Made by a program: the position numbers and the translations under genes. Of a stretch of 64,000 bases of DNA, positions 52,113 through 63,331 are shown piece after piece (position 1 is the first letter of the stretch; the number at the start of each line of letters is the position of its first letter). The notes under the pieces are model-generated. The model searched no databases, was not told the DNA's origin, and saw nothing but the letters and a program-made list of their open reading frames with translations. The stretch spans positions 164,416,274 to 164,480,273 of the forward strand of contig NC_067282.1 of assembly GCF_020740795.1 (NCBI RefSeq), read 5' to 3'. This stretch comes from Apus apus. Its lineage: Eukaryota > Chordata > Aves > Apodiformes > Apodidae.

Positions 52113-52467
52113 CAAAGAAAAAACTTTTATATTTGCAGAAAATAAAAGAAACTCTGCCCGCAGCAGGACAGGAATGGAGAGAGAATTTAACCCTCTGCAT
52201 TTTTTTCCTCCATGAGCCATAATACCCACTGGTAATAGGAGAAACAAGCTGCCAGGCCTCATACCCAGCAAGACGCTACATCTCCCGGCCCAGGACGGCC
52301 GAGGGGAGGCAGATCCCCAGGATGGCAGGAGAGAGGTGTGCCCAAGTCCGGACTGGGGCTGAACAAGGATGCTGGTGGGCACCGCGCAGGCGGGTCTCGC
52401 TGCCCTCCCCAATACCAGGGAATGCAGGTAAAGAACCAGCAGGCCAGACAGCTCTCTTACAGCATGT

Positions 52468-52473
52468 TTTATT
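52468..52473 (-). terminator. MYF5 polyadenylation signal
   Basis: TTTATT on the + strand reads AATAAA on the - strand, about 258 bases past the MYF5 stop codon. It is the first canonical hexamer downstream and gives a short GC-rich 3'UTR (about 52730 down to 52450). The boundary is inferred from the motif alone. Confidence 0.65.
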
Positions 52474-52730
52474 CGCAGCGAGGTTTCCAGGGTAGGGCGT
52501 GTGGCCGGAGCCCCAGGGTCTCTCTGCTCCGGGGAAAGCCCGGCCCGGAGCCCAGCGGGGCGCTTTGCCCCAGCCCCTGGGGGAGGCGGCGGGCCAAGCG
52601 GCGCTGGGGCTGCCCCTTTCGCCCGAAAAGCCTTTACAAGACGCGGCTGGGCACAGGGGGCCGGCCCCGGGGAGAGGGCAGCGGCCGCGGGGACGGAGGC
52701 AGGCGCGGGGTGTCGGCCTCCCGGGGCCCC

Positions 52731-52924
52731 TCATAGCGCCTGGTAGGTCCGTCGGGGCGGCGGCGTCCCGGGCGTCCCCGGCCCCGAGTCGATGCTGGCG
52801 CTGGGCGAGAGGGAGTCGGCGTCGCGGAGGGGCAGCCCCGGCTCCTCCGCCGGGGACAGGCGGTCCACGATGCTGGAGAGGCAGTCCAGGCTGGACAGGG
52901 CGCTGCTCTGCTCGGCGGCATAAC
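52731..52924 (-). CDS. MYF5: MYF5 exon 3 coding part
   Basis: This 194-bp segment after acceptor GGCTGCAG completes the split Gly codon and encodes [19 protein letters not shown] onward through the Ser/Pro-rich tail to TYQAL and TGA at 52733-52731. It holds the C-terminal amphipathic helix III that, in this family, contributes to activation at inaccessible chromatin. Confidence 0.96.
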
Positions 52925-54186
52925 CTGCAGCCGGTGGTTGGGGTGAGGAACAGCAGCAGCGCGTTACAGAGAGGTCCCGCGCTGCCCTCCCCCAGTGCCA
53001 CGGGGAGCGGGGCTGCCCCCCGGCCCCGCCTCCACCCCCCGCGCCCGCGGCTGCCGGCAGGTCTGCCTTACCGTGGGCCATCTCGGAGCAGTAGACAGCG
53101 TCGAATCTGCTGCCTCTCGCCGGCCAGACGGGGCTGCCGCAGTCGGCCTGGAAGACAGCGAGGGGCGAGTGCCGGCCCGGCCGCCCCCGCCCCGGGCTTT
53201 TGGAGCGCTCTCCCAGGGGAACGCGCCTTACAGACGGGCGGTGGGGAAGCCCCGGCTACCCTGGGGCAGCGGGGCAGCAGTTCCTGGCCAGGCTGCTGCT
53301 GGGCAGCGGCTTCCCCATCTCCCCCCGCCTTCCGCCTTACCCCTTTGCTGCGCCGCGCTAAACTTGGGGGGAGGGGAGAAAGGGTGTTAGGCACTACATC
53401 TAACAAAGAAACGAGCCTCCGAGGGCTGGGGCGCTTGCTGAGTGACCTCTGAGAGCGTTACCGTCACCCCCCATGCATTCCCAGAAAGCCCATGTGCACG
53501 CTCAAGGTTTCGTTTGAGAAAGGGCCTGCTTTAACCCAAATTGACAGCCTTCTGATGCCCGGCTGCATTTGGCTCTTCCCAGACCCATGGGACCAACCCC
53601 ACGATGCTGGGCAGAGGGGGACCTCCTTGCGGGCCTTCTTGGGGTCCCCACAGCCCCATCGCTCCTGTCTCTCTCTTACCATCCCATCTGAACAGCTGGA
53701 AGTGGGGCTGGTCGGTTCGGAGCAGCTCTGTCCCGGCAGGTGATAGTAGTTTTCTACCTGTTCCCTCAAGAGCTCCTGAAGGCTCTCGATGTATCTGATG
53801 GCGTTTCTCAGGATCTCTACTTTGGGGAGTCTTTGGTTGGGGTTGGCAGTGGTGCATCTCTTCAGGGTCTCAAACGCCTGGTTCACTTTCTTCAGCCTTC
53901 TCCTCTCCCTCATGGTGGCCGCCTTCCGCCGGTCCATTGTGGTGGATTTTCTCTTGCAGGCTTTGCAAGCCCACATGAGGCAGTGGCCGGCCTGGTGGTG
54001 GCCGGTGGGAGCTCGGACATGTTCCTCTTCCTCCGAGCAGGCGGGTTCGGGAGGCTCGTGGGCACCGAAGGCAGGCAGGTCCCTGGGCTCGAAATCCTCG
54101 GGGAACTCGCCCTCCGGGGACGAGAGGCAGGAACTGTCATAGAAGAGCTCGGAGGGAGAGAACTGGCAGCTGTCCATCACCTCCAT
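52731..54186 (-). CDS. MYF5: MYF5, myogenic factor 5 (complete, three exons)
   Basis: Join on the - strand of 54186-53680, 53147-53072 and 52924-52731: 777 bases, 258 residues plus TGA. MYF5 is a nuclear bHLH transcription factor that pairs with E proteins on CANNTG sites and commits somitic cells to skeletal muscle. The sequence shows the N-terminal acidic activation region (about 1-60), the Cys/His-rich motif with Trp72 ([14 protein letters not shown]), the basic region (85-100) with the myogenic Ala90-Thr91 pair and Lys100, helix-loop-helix to about 136, and the C-terminal helix III ([14 protein letters not shown], about 205-218), ending [10 protein letters not shown]. The start is the ATG giving MEVMDSCQF; a longer upstream frame exists, but this start matches the family, has G at -3 and G at +4, and lies about 100 bases from the expected cap site. 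Introns are 532 and 147 bp, phases 0 and 1. No damage is seen. Confidence 0.97.
53072..53147 (-). CDS. MYF5: MYF5 exon 2
   Basis: A 76-bp exon between acceptor TCTTCCAG and donor GTAAGG. It encodes [12 protein letters not shown] then [13 protein letters not shown] plus the first base of a Gly codon, matching the linker between the bHLH and helix III of bird MYF5. It enters in phase 0 and leaves in phase 1. Confidence 0.95.
53680..54186 (-). CDS. MYF5: MYF5 exon 1 coding part
   Basis: This 507-bp segment encodes 169 residues from MEVMDS to SCSDGM, including the whole bHLH domain. The donor GTAAGA follows directly. The open frame continues past the donor into intron 1 for about 70 codons, but that extension has no MYF5-like sequence. 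Confidence 0.96.
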
Positions 54187-54318
54187 CCCTACAAGGGAGG
54201 TGTCAGTACGGGGCGGCAGCCACCGGCTCTGAGCAAGGCGTTCAGCAGCGCGCTGGGGCAATTTCCTCAGTAATTAGCGACCTGAGACCAAGTGTCCTTT
54301 GGCTGATGCGGGGGGCCC

Positions 54319-54327
54319 TTATATATA
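54319..54327 (-). promoter_or_regulatory. MYF5 TATA box
   Basis: On the - strand the sequence TATATATAA is followed by GGGCCCCC, about 130 bases upstream of the MYF5 start codon. A cap site near 54290 and a 5'UTR of about 100 bases would follow. The promoter sits inside a CpG-rich block, yet this TATA is strong, as is usual for myogenic factor genes. Confidence 0.75.
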
Positions 54328-54329
54328 CA

Positions 54330-57300
54330 TGTAAAGGGAGGCTGGTCCGCGGCGGCCAGTCTTTATTAGCATATCCCACCACATCCCCTGTCGGGGGTTG
54401 TCTGGGCAAGCCCCCTCGAGTCCTCAAGAGACAATTTGCTCCGCGCCGCTCCTTTGGAGGGCCGTGAGCTGGGCACTTCGCTAATGAACGACCTCCCTAG
54501 AACCGATTGCGACATCTCCGAAGTTTAAACGGAGTATGAGAATTTGCAGTTTTGGAATGGACAGAGAAAGAGGGGCGGCGGACGCGCAAGAACCGCTGAC
54601 ATTTCCAACACAGCCGTTTCTCGTCCTTATGTTCCTCTCTCCTGTCACACGCCGGCTATCACCACGGGGGAATTAACGTACAGCCCTCTCATAGTGTCTA
54701 CTTGCATATCTTTACTCCTCACAGTCCGTGGTCCAGTTCTGAACTGGAACAATTTACCCCTCTTTTCAGACCTAAGATTGGATCATTTTTCTTGGGGAGC
54801 GCTTTGTCCTGTAATTAAAGCTTTCTCACCAGCCGTTTAATTTTACAAACTAGAGGGCAAAAATGCACAGATACGTGTGGCAGGGAGAGACGAGGAGGAG
54901 GTAAACCCAAATTTTAGTGCTATGGGATGGGGCCACAGGGAAAGGTACTCACAAAAGAAAAGTGTACGTGTTTGCTGCGAGACAAATCCCCTTCCCATTC
55001 TTTCTCCGACTCGTGTGACCCGGTGCTGCTAAAGACAAAACAGTCGAGCAGTGCCTTGGGCTTGCTAATTTTCTGCTTTCAGGCAAACTTGCACCGTTAC
55101 AGATGCGTCCCAGCTGCCAGTGCAACAAACCCCTCCTGGAAGTGTAAAATTTCTAACCCCGCAATCCCTAAGTAACTTTACACAAGTCGGGGACAAAAGC
55201 TTTGCAGAGCTCCAGCCGCAGCAGTAGCTGAGCGGAGCGGTGCAAGGGTCATTAGAGTGGTAATGAAGCCATTTAACAGGCATTCGCTAACGCGCAGGAA
55301 TCCTTTGGTTTCATCCAGGTGGCTTTTGTAGTTGAGGAAAATATTATGAGAAGGCAAAGGAAACCTTCCCTACCTGGGAATAAAATTATGTGACCTAGGT
55401 TAACTCAAACGGAGAGCAAGTGACCCAGCAGCCGTTCAAACGCTACGGAGCCGGTCTGTGCGCCCAGGAAAAAGGCATCTTCAATTAGCCCCTCTTCAGG
55501 AAGAGGTAATGCGGAGGGCATGGCGATCCGGTTGTGTCAAGGAGCCGCTCTTCGAGTGAGCAAAGCAAGCAGGGATCACCGCCTTAGAGAGGTGTCTGGC
55601 ACAATAGCACACGGCTGGAAAGCTCGATCCGCCTGGGCGAGCGGCCGGGAGCTGAGGATAGGGCTGGGGCCGGAGAGACCCCAGCTGATCCTTCCAACCC
55701 CATGCCCGAGCCCCCCAGAAGGCGGATTTTCACTCTTAGGCTAAAACCCGAAACATGCACACACCCTTCTTCTCACGAGCGGACGCATGATTATTTAAAG
55801 CTTTGGGAAGGCTACATCTGCATCGCTTGGGTTTATTTGGGCCATAAACAGAGGGAGCCCCTTTTGAAATTAATACTGTAGGAAAAGCAGAGAGCTGATA
55901 AAGGAGTAAAGTTACAGAAAGGGGAAAGCGCAGAATTTCGGGTTTCTGCCGCTCCGAGGTGCAGGTTGCTGTTTAGTTGGGTCACATCTGAAACAGGGCC
56001 GTTCCCTATTGTTTTCCCAATAAACCGTTCGTCGGTAGGGATTCTGCTCGGCAGTAACTTGAACTCTTCACTGGGCTGTGGCGTGAGAGCACACACACAC
56101 ACGATTTGATTTACCACGTCTGAGCTGGCAAAAGTAGACCTGTTTACAGATTTGTGTTTTATGCACAAATAAACTTGATCATTAAGGTGTCGGTTGCAGT
56201 TCCAATCACCTTTCAGGGATTACTTTCCAAGCAAGCACCGTGGATCTCCCGGTGCACAGTGCCAACCCCCTGGATCCCGCTTTCCTGGCGTGCAAAGCTT
56301 TAGTTCGCAGCTTGAACTACTAATCCAGCGGGGCTGGGGTTGTTACGAAACGTGCCTTTTCCCAAAAGTCTTTGAGGAGCTCGGAAAATTTGTTTCCTTT
56401 TTCCTTGCATATTTTGGGGGAAGGGGAAGGGGAAGGAAGGATGGAAGAGCCTGTCACTCTAAAAGAAAAAAAAAAACAACACACCCTGTAATTAGTGTCC
56501 CTTAAAAGCTCCCGGCTCTTCTGGTAAAGTGATCTCAAAACAAATTTGCAAAAGTGCAGTAGGCGAGTGTAACTAAAGAAAGGGGAGAGAAAACACAAAC
56601 TACAAGGCTGGCTAATGAGGCTGTTCGGGGGAAGGGATGGATGGGGGGGATAGATATATAGTGCTATATTTCATGAAATGGGAGGCTCAAGTCCGGAAAG
56701 CGGGAACAGCCTGAGCACCAGACGCTGTCTGATCCTGGGGACGGGCAGGGAGACAATGGTGAAGGTGTCAGGACGTCTTTAAACGGTGTTCCTCATCCCA
56801 ACCCACCCCGCTCCGCAGCAATTGCAGTGCCGTACCTATTTTCGAAGGCATTCTATCCCATGCGGGGACCATTCCCAGAGCCCCATGTCTTTCTAAGAAA
56901 GCAAAGAAAATCCGTCTGAAAACACCAGTCACGGGGCCGGGGGGTGAGAGGTGTTTGGGACCCACATGAGCGCTCCCCGTCGCGCCCGCCCCCGGCCCTG
57001 GGGAGCACCCTCCGCCTGCATCCCCACCTCTCCAAAGTCGGGTTGATGCCCGAGACCCGCTGCCAGACAGCAACCGGCAGCGGCAGCCTTATTTCGGGGT
57101 GTAATTTGTTTAACGGCACATTTAAGGGGGCGGCGACGCCCGACACAAGGGAAGCCGCAAGCGTGTCGCTCCGGGCCACCTTCGCCCCCCGCCTTTCCCC
57201 TCCGGCCGTGGGCGGGTGCCGATAGCGGTACCGCTGGGTCCTCCGCGCTGCCCCGCCAGCAAAACTGTTTCCCAGTTGGGCTGTTGTGGCCCGGCATTTC

Positions 57301-60100
57301 CAGCCGTGTGAGAAACGTTTGGTTCCCCCCAGCGCTGGGAACCGTACGCACCTAAGTAAACACATTAGTACCTGCCAGAGGGATTTGTATAGAAGACAGC
57401 TGAAGAAGGCATTGGCCTCTGCTGGCACTCTGGGACTCCCAAGAGAGATCAAAGGGACACGAGGGAGTTTTTAGCAGCCTTGAGACTGGGAAAAGTTGCT
57501 AGTTCCTGCTATCGGAGGGACGTCCTAGAGAGCACATGGTTCAATTATTCAACCTCCTCCCTCCCCTGCCCCCCACTCCCACTCCCCAGCTCTTTCTCTA
57601 CAGAAAGGTGTAAGCTCTGGAAAAATCGTACGGGTTCCCTAAGGCAGCAGAGCTCCAAGCAGGAATTTCCCCCGTGGAAATGGGTCGACGCCTGCCCGCC
57701 TTGCCTTCGACCTCAGAAAATAAGCCGAGCCAGCTGCTGGCTGCCCGCCTCTCTCTTTGGGTTGCGGGCAGTTGGTCGTACGGAGGAACATAAAGATGCA
57801 TAACGAAATAATAGGCTTTAGACACTCGGACGCGTCACTTCATAGAGGAGCGGTGACAAAGCAGCAGCACCCCAGACACCCCGTCTGCCCCCACCCACCC
57901 CTTCCCCGTGTGCGCTCACGGCCCCTCAGGCAGCTGGGGCGGGCGGCGGAGGGCAGCCGGGCAGCGCACCGCACCGCACCGCCGCTCCCGCACCCCCAGG
58001 CTCCTTGGGGAGCGAGCAGGTGGCTGCCCGGCCGAGCCGAGCAGGAAGAAGCCAGGCAGGCCGGTGTTCAGCTCCCACCCGCCTCTACCGTGTTAAATGA
58101 ACTGCAGTGGGGCGGAGGGAGGCCGCTCGCATCAGTGTAAAAACTTTGTGGGAAAAAAAGACGATTAAATCAGAAACCCCTTTTCCTTACCCAGTTATTA
58201 CCCTTTGATTTGTGATTCTAAGGCCCTGTTTGCTTTGGCTGGGAACTTAGGTAAATATTATAGTTATTAATATCAAACACAAACATTTTAATTGCAAACA
58301 CACCGAGGACCCTCACTGGGAAGCTCGGCATGTCAGTCGCAGCCGCGGGGGTCACGGAGAGTCTTTTCGGGAGGTATTTTCTTTATTTAATGAAAAAAAC
58401 CCTCATCCTTTAGCTAAACTTATTCCAAACAATCGCTCGAGTTACTCTGCTGCTGGAGGAGACCCTGCCGTGGGGGTCCTACCGGTTCGTTGAGGTTAAT
58501 GCTGGGCGGAGGGCGAGCCTGACAGTGGCTGCCGGGCTGCTGGCGGGACTCTGGGGTTTCGGGGGTGCCCTGCTGCGGGGAGCGCGTCCAGCGGGGCTTG
58601 GTTCGGACGGTGCCGCCCCAGGCGCGGTGAGCTGCGTGTGGCCCTCCCCTCTGACCCTGCAGGAATCCGAAGGAGTTGTCTGAAATACTCTGTTGCTGAT
58701 CAAGACCTCGCTACCGAAGCAAACAGTGACAGCTTCGCCCTCTCGCCAGAACGCAGAGGTTGCGTACAGGAACCCGCGCCCCCCAAACCGCCGCTTTGTG
58801 AACCCTCCGAGAATTCCCCGAGACAAAGCGGTTTATTTGAAACGAGAAAAAGGGGGAAGGTGCCGTGTCACTTCGTGCCCACTACACTGTGCAGCCGCAA
58901 TTTCTCCTTACAACAATGTCTCAGCAGAGAGCAATTAGCGCGAGTACTTCAAGGCTTTCGAGGCCGGGCTGGCCAGGGTGAAGCAGGAAGGGAGCAGGGA
59001 GCGGCAGGAGCCGGCCCTCAGGGCAGTCCCTCCCCAGAGCCTCCCCTTCACACCGGCGCACCGTGCCGCTGCCGCCCGAGACGGGCCAGGCCTTCCCGGA
59101 ACGTGGCTGTGAGCTTTCGAAAAATAATAAATAAATGAAGGGCTAAAGCTGACGAGGAGAGCGCCCGCGGGACTGCTGAAGCGGGTTCGCTTCGCCACTG
59201 CCAGCTCTGTGGCCAGCGCGGTGTGTGTGTAAGGCCGAGTGCGCGGTTTCCTGGTGGTCGCCCCTTCCCCGGGGTATAAACAATCTGTTACACACCGTAA
59301 CGCTCTGACTGTGAGCAGCTCCACTCCGCCATCCTCAGAGGGGCTGGTTTTTTTTTTACACCACTGAGTGAAAGGCTTCATATGTTGTTACTCCCCCCAA
59401 CTCCTCTGTCGCTTAACTCTTTCCTCCCTGAGGGACCCCATTACCCTCTCCCACAGGCTCAAGGAAATCAAGGGGACTTGCCTTTCCTGGGAAGAAATGA
59501 CAGCCCTCCCAGGGGAGAGGGCGGCTGTCACAGCCGCTTGCTGTCCCCCCCCCAGGGGTAGCGGGGCCGTCAGCTTAGCCGCAGACAAGCCTGGGTTCAA
59601 GTCCTCCGGTGTCGAGAGGAGAGGAGAACGGCGCTGAGCTTCTCTGTTCCCAAGGGCCGGGGGAGCTCTTTGCGTTACCCCTTTCTAAACTCACCCACCA
59701 CGGGGAGGGCAAGGCGAAGAGCCGTCCGTCCTTGCCTGCGAGCTACGCAAGCGGCACCGCCGGACATTTCGGGGGAGCAGAACCGCTTCCCGGGGGCGGG
59801 CGGACGTGCGCTCCGTAACGGGGAAACGGGATGCCCAGTCCTGCCCGGCACCACCCGTGCTTGCCCAGCCTTCCCTGGGAGCGAACGAGGGAGGCCGGTC
59901 ATTAACACCACGGGTGCGGCCCTAGGTAAGGAGAGGGGCTCCTTAGAGAAAATGAAGGAAAAATCAGTCCTGAGTGGTGCCTCCCAGTCACACGGCTCTT
60001 GTCTCGGCTACATGCGTCTGACTCTTCAGGGCTTGATCTCTCTGAAGTCAGTGGTGGATTTTAACTCCGGGGTCGGGTTATTATTTAATTACTAGGGGAG
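54330..60100. other. MYF6-MYF5 intergenic region, CpG-rich
   Basis: About 5.8 kb between the MYF5 promoter and the MYF6 3' end. GC-rich, CpG-bearing blocks (55600-55700, 56900-57340, 57880-58130, 58490-59110, 59500-59900) alternate with AT-rich blocks (55780-56180, 57780-57830, 58140-58300). In mouse the interval between these genes carries somite and branchial arch enhancers of Myf5, so the AT-rich blocks are candidates. Long open frames here are a by-product of GC content. Confidence 0.6.
54365..54372 (-). promoter_or_regulatory. Octamer variant upstream of MYF5 TATA (candidate)
   Basis: ATGCTAAT on the - strand, about 40 bases upstream of the TATA box, a usual promoter-proximal distance. 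It is the same octamer variant as in the palindrome at 5184-5206. No experimental basis is claimed. Confidence 0.35.
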
Positions 60101-60123
60101 AGAAAAACTGTAACACAAAGAAC

Positions 60124-60129
60124 TTTATT
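60124..60129 (-). terminator. MYF6 polyadenylation signal
   Basis: TTTATT on the + strand (AATAAA on the - strand), about 510 bases past the MYF6 stop codon, in an AT-rich end region next to GC-rich intergenic DNA. Confidence 0.6.
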
Positions 60130-60365
60130 TTACAATCCAATAAATCCGTCTGTTCTTATATACAATATCACATTCCACCATTTAAATATATATTTGTTAT
60201 GTTTACAAAAGAAAAGACAGTACTAAAAGTATTTACAGGAACGAAACGAGGCGGGAACTCTTTAAATACGACTAATACGAAATGCAACCAACAGCTTCAC
60301 TCAGACAGGAATGAACTTTCCGGTGAGTCTCAGACAAGGTGGATCACCGGTACAGGTAAATACCT

Positions 60366-60371
<6 letters not shown>

Positions 60372-60397
<26 letters not shown>
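60372..60397. repeat. 26-base A homopolymer
   Basis: An uninterrupted A run on the + strand, that is U26 in the MYF6 mRNA 3'UTR. The exact length in assemblies of this kind is uncertain. Confidence 0.85.
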
Positions 60398-60640
60398 GGA
60401 GGGATGGTCTATGCAACACAATTTAAAGGAAATAAAACTCAGGAAGAAAAAAGGGGGAAAGTCTGTTTGGCTCAAGTCAATGAGAGCCATTTCCTTTGAG
60501 TCAGGCAGGTGTACCGTGACTCGACCTTAACAAGGCCCCTGCCTGGGCTTTCCCCTGTGTTAATTTGCTTCATTACTTAGTTTAGAGGGAAGGGGGTGGG
60601 GGCTCCATCTCCGTTAAATATACTACCAGAACAACCGGAT

Positions 60641-61894
<1,254 letters not shown>

Positions 61895-61922
61895 TTAGTG
61901 CAGTGACATAAGTCCCCTCTGC

Positions 61923-61930
61923 TTTATATA
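61923..61930 (-). promoter_or_regulatory. MYF6 TATA box
   Basis: TATATAAA on the - strand, followed by GCAGAGGGG, about 110 bases upstream of the first MYF6 ATG. A cap site near 61895 would leave a 5'UTR of about 80 bases. I saw no perfect MEF2 site close by, although AT-rich MEF2-like sequence lies at 62070-62120. Confidence 0.75.
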
Positions 61931-62954
61931 GGAGCTGCTGAAACCCTATCCAACTTTTAGCTGTCGCGGTGCATCACCCTCCAAAACTGATTCCAGCCAG
62001 TCTCCTGGGCGCAGTCCTGAGCACATCTCCTATTTAGAAAGCGGGGGGGAGAGCCATGAGGGGAGGTAGACAAATTAAAAAAATAAAAAGGAAAATAAGC
62101 GGAAAAATATAATAAATAGAGCCCCACTTCTCCCCGTACCCCGAAATCCCGTGAGGTCGGGGTGCAGCGCAGGGACGCGAGGTGGGGGCTCGGGAGCCGC
62201 GCCCGGGCAGCCCCGATCCCGCTGCCGAGCCCGCGGGGGCACGGCTGGAGGACAAAGGCGCGGGGCTTCACAAGGAGCCTCCCCCAGCCCACCCCTCACA
62301 CCCCCCGGCGCACGCTCCTTGCCCCGCTGCTAAGTATAGATCTATGAGGGGAGATTTCAAAGGCAGCCATCACTCTCCGAATAGACAGGATAATATTTTC
62401 AGAAGAAGCCCCCGCTATGCCGCCCCCCTCCTCCCTTGAAGCATGCCATTCCTGTGACCCAAGCCACCCGGGCCAGCCCAAGGTTAGGAGCCAAGCTCCC
62501 TGTCCCTCCACACACAGGGGGAAGGTTGCCAAGGCAGAGCCTGGCTGCGGTGCTGGAGCACCCACCGTTACTGCACCTTGACTGAGTCCTTTAATCTGAA
62601 CTTTCTCTCGTTGCCCCTGAGGTGACAGGAGTGATTCCAGGTGACTGGGTTACAGTCTGACAGGACTCTCCGGACAGCCCGTGTCCTTGACAGTGTTTAG
62701 GGCGATCAAAGCCCGGACATATGGTGTATCTGCAGTTTAATCCCTTGAGCCTGGCAAGTTATACACAGTTTCCTAGTCCCTGAGACTGAAATGGAGCTTG
62801 TGATCACTCTCTGTTAGCAAATGCTGTAATGTCACATCGTGTCTAAGCTCCTCTTACATCAAGAAAGTGATGATATGGGAACATGGTCCTTTTGCCTATT
62901 TCCCTGGAATGCCTTGTGTTCCTTAAATCCTATGTAATTTCTTTCTCTCTATGT

Positions 62955-63085
62955 AAGTATAAATATATATGTGTATATACATATATATACACTGGAATAG
63001 CATATGCATAAATGATAGATATAAAAGCTATATCCAAGAGATAACTTTATATTTAAAGTATATATTGTATATAAGCATATGTATA
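62955..63085. repeat. TA/TG-rich microsatellite DNA, left of a CR1
   Basis: Imperfect ATATATGTGTATATAC-type repeats over about 130 bp; the same character resumes at 63332-63450 on the other side of the CR1 copy. Confidence 0.75.
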
Positions 63086-63331
63086 AACTGAAAGAGAGTA
63101 GATTTAGGTTAGATATTTGGAAGAAATTCTGTAGTGTGAGGGTGGTGAGGCACTGTAACAGGTTGCCCAGGGAAATTGTGGATGCCTCATCCTTGGAAAT
63201 GTTCAAGGCCAGGCTGGATGGGGCTTTGAGCAACCTGGTCTAGTGGGAGGTGTCCCTGCCCATGCAGGGGGGTTGGAACTGGATGATCTTTAAGGTACCT
63301 TCCAACCCAAACCATTCTGTGATTCTATGAT
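63086..63331 (+). mobile_element. CR1 LINE 3' end fragment in a TA/TG microsatellite
   Basis: A 5'-truncated CR1 from AAACTGAAAGAGAGTAGATT to ACCATTCTGTGATTCTATGA, well preserved. TATATA- and TGTGTA-rich sequence flanks it on both sides. Confidence 0.9.

Larger units (their letters stand above)
28266..52449. other. Intergenic region between LIN7A and MYF5
   Basis: About 24 kb between two converging genes, with no gene recognised on either strand. It holds CR1 fragments (37422-37667, 38113-38485, 39695-40209), an old LINE relic (36215-36830), a CpG-rich patch (33030-33330), a 35-bp tandem repeat (48692-48783), microsatellites and several AT-rich blocks rich in homeodomain-type TAAT motifs. 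Open frames here are short and unrelated to known families as far as I can tell. Confidence 0.7.
52490..54270. other. CpG island over MYF5
   Basis: GC-rich sequence dense in CpG covers the whole MYF5 transcription unit, most strongly 52490-53300, in contrast to the AT-rich DNA that ends near 52220. Gene-body CpG islands are typical of developmental transcription factors. Assessed by eye. Confidence 0.7.
60105..60640 (-). other. MYF6: MYF6 3'UTR
   Basis: The stretch from the MYF6 stop to just past AATAAA (60129-60124 on the - strand) is AU-rich and lacks coding potential. It contains a run of 26 T on the transcript strand (60372-60397) and a TTTAAATATATATTTG block near 60180. The end is inferred from the hexamer; no other canonical signal precedes it except in the AT-rich 60430 area. 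Confidence 0.6.

Noticed and set aside
51632-52215. Frames of 152 and 155 codons on opposite strands
   Set aside because: Much of their length comes from the CAA/CCAA low-complexity tract, giving poly-aromatic or Thr/Lys/Asn strings.
52499-53452. 317-codon frame on the + strand across MYF5
   Set aside because: It is antisense to MYF5 exons 2-3 and its introns, and is Pro/Arg/Gly-rich as expected for a chance frame in GC-rich DNA. There is no similarity to a known protein.
54187-54261. Upstream in-frame ATG giving 25 extra residues on MYF5
   Set aside because: The extension is not MYF5-like; the family start MEVMDS has a good context, and the TATA position makes the extension 5'UTR.
53740-54273. 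177-codon frame on the + strand opposite MYF5 exon 1
   Set aside because: Mirror frame of the conserved bHLH exon; its length follows from the coding constraint on the other strand.
56853-57452. 199-codon frame on the - strand between MYF6 and MYF5
   Set aside because: It lies in a CpG-rich block with other long frames in several phases. No domain, splice logic or family likeness was seen.
58638-59138. 166-codon + strand frame in the MYF6-MYF5 interval
   Set aside because: Low-complexity, Arg/Pro/Ala-rich product in GC-rich DNA; overlapping frames exist on the other strand.
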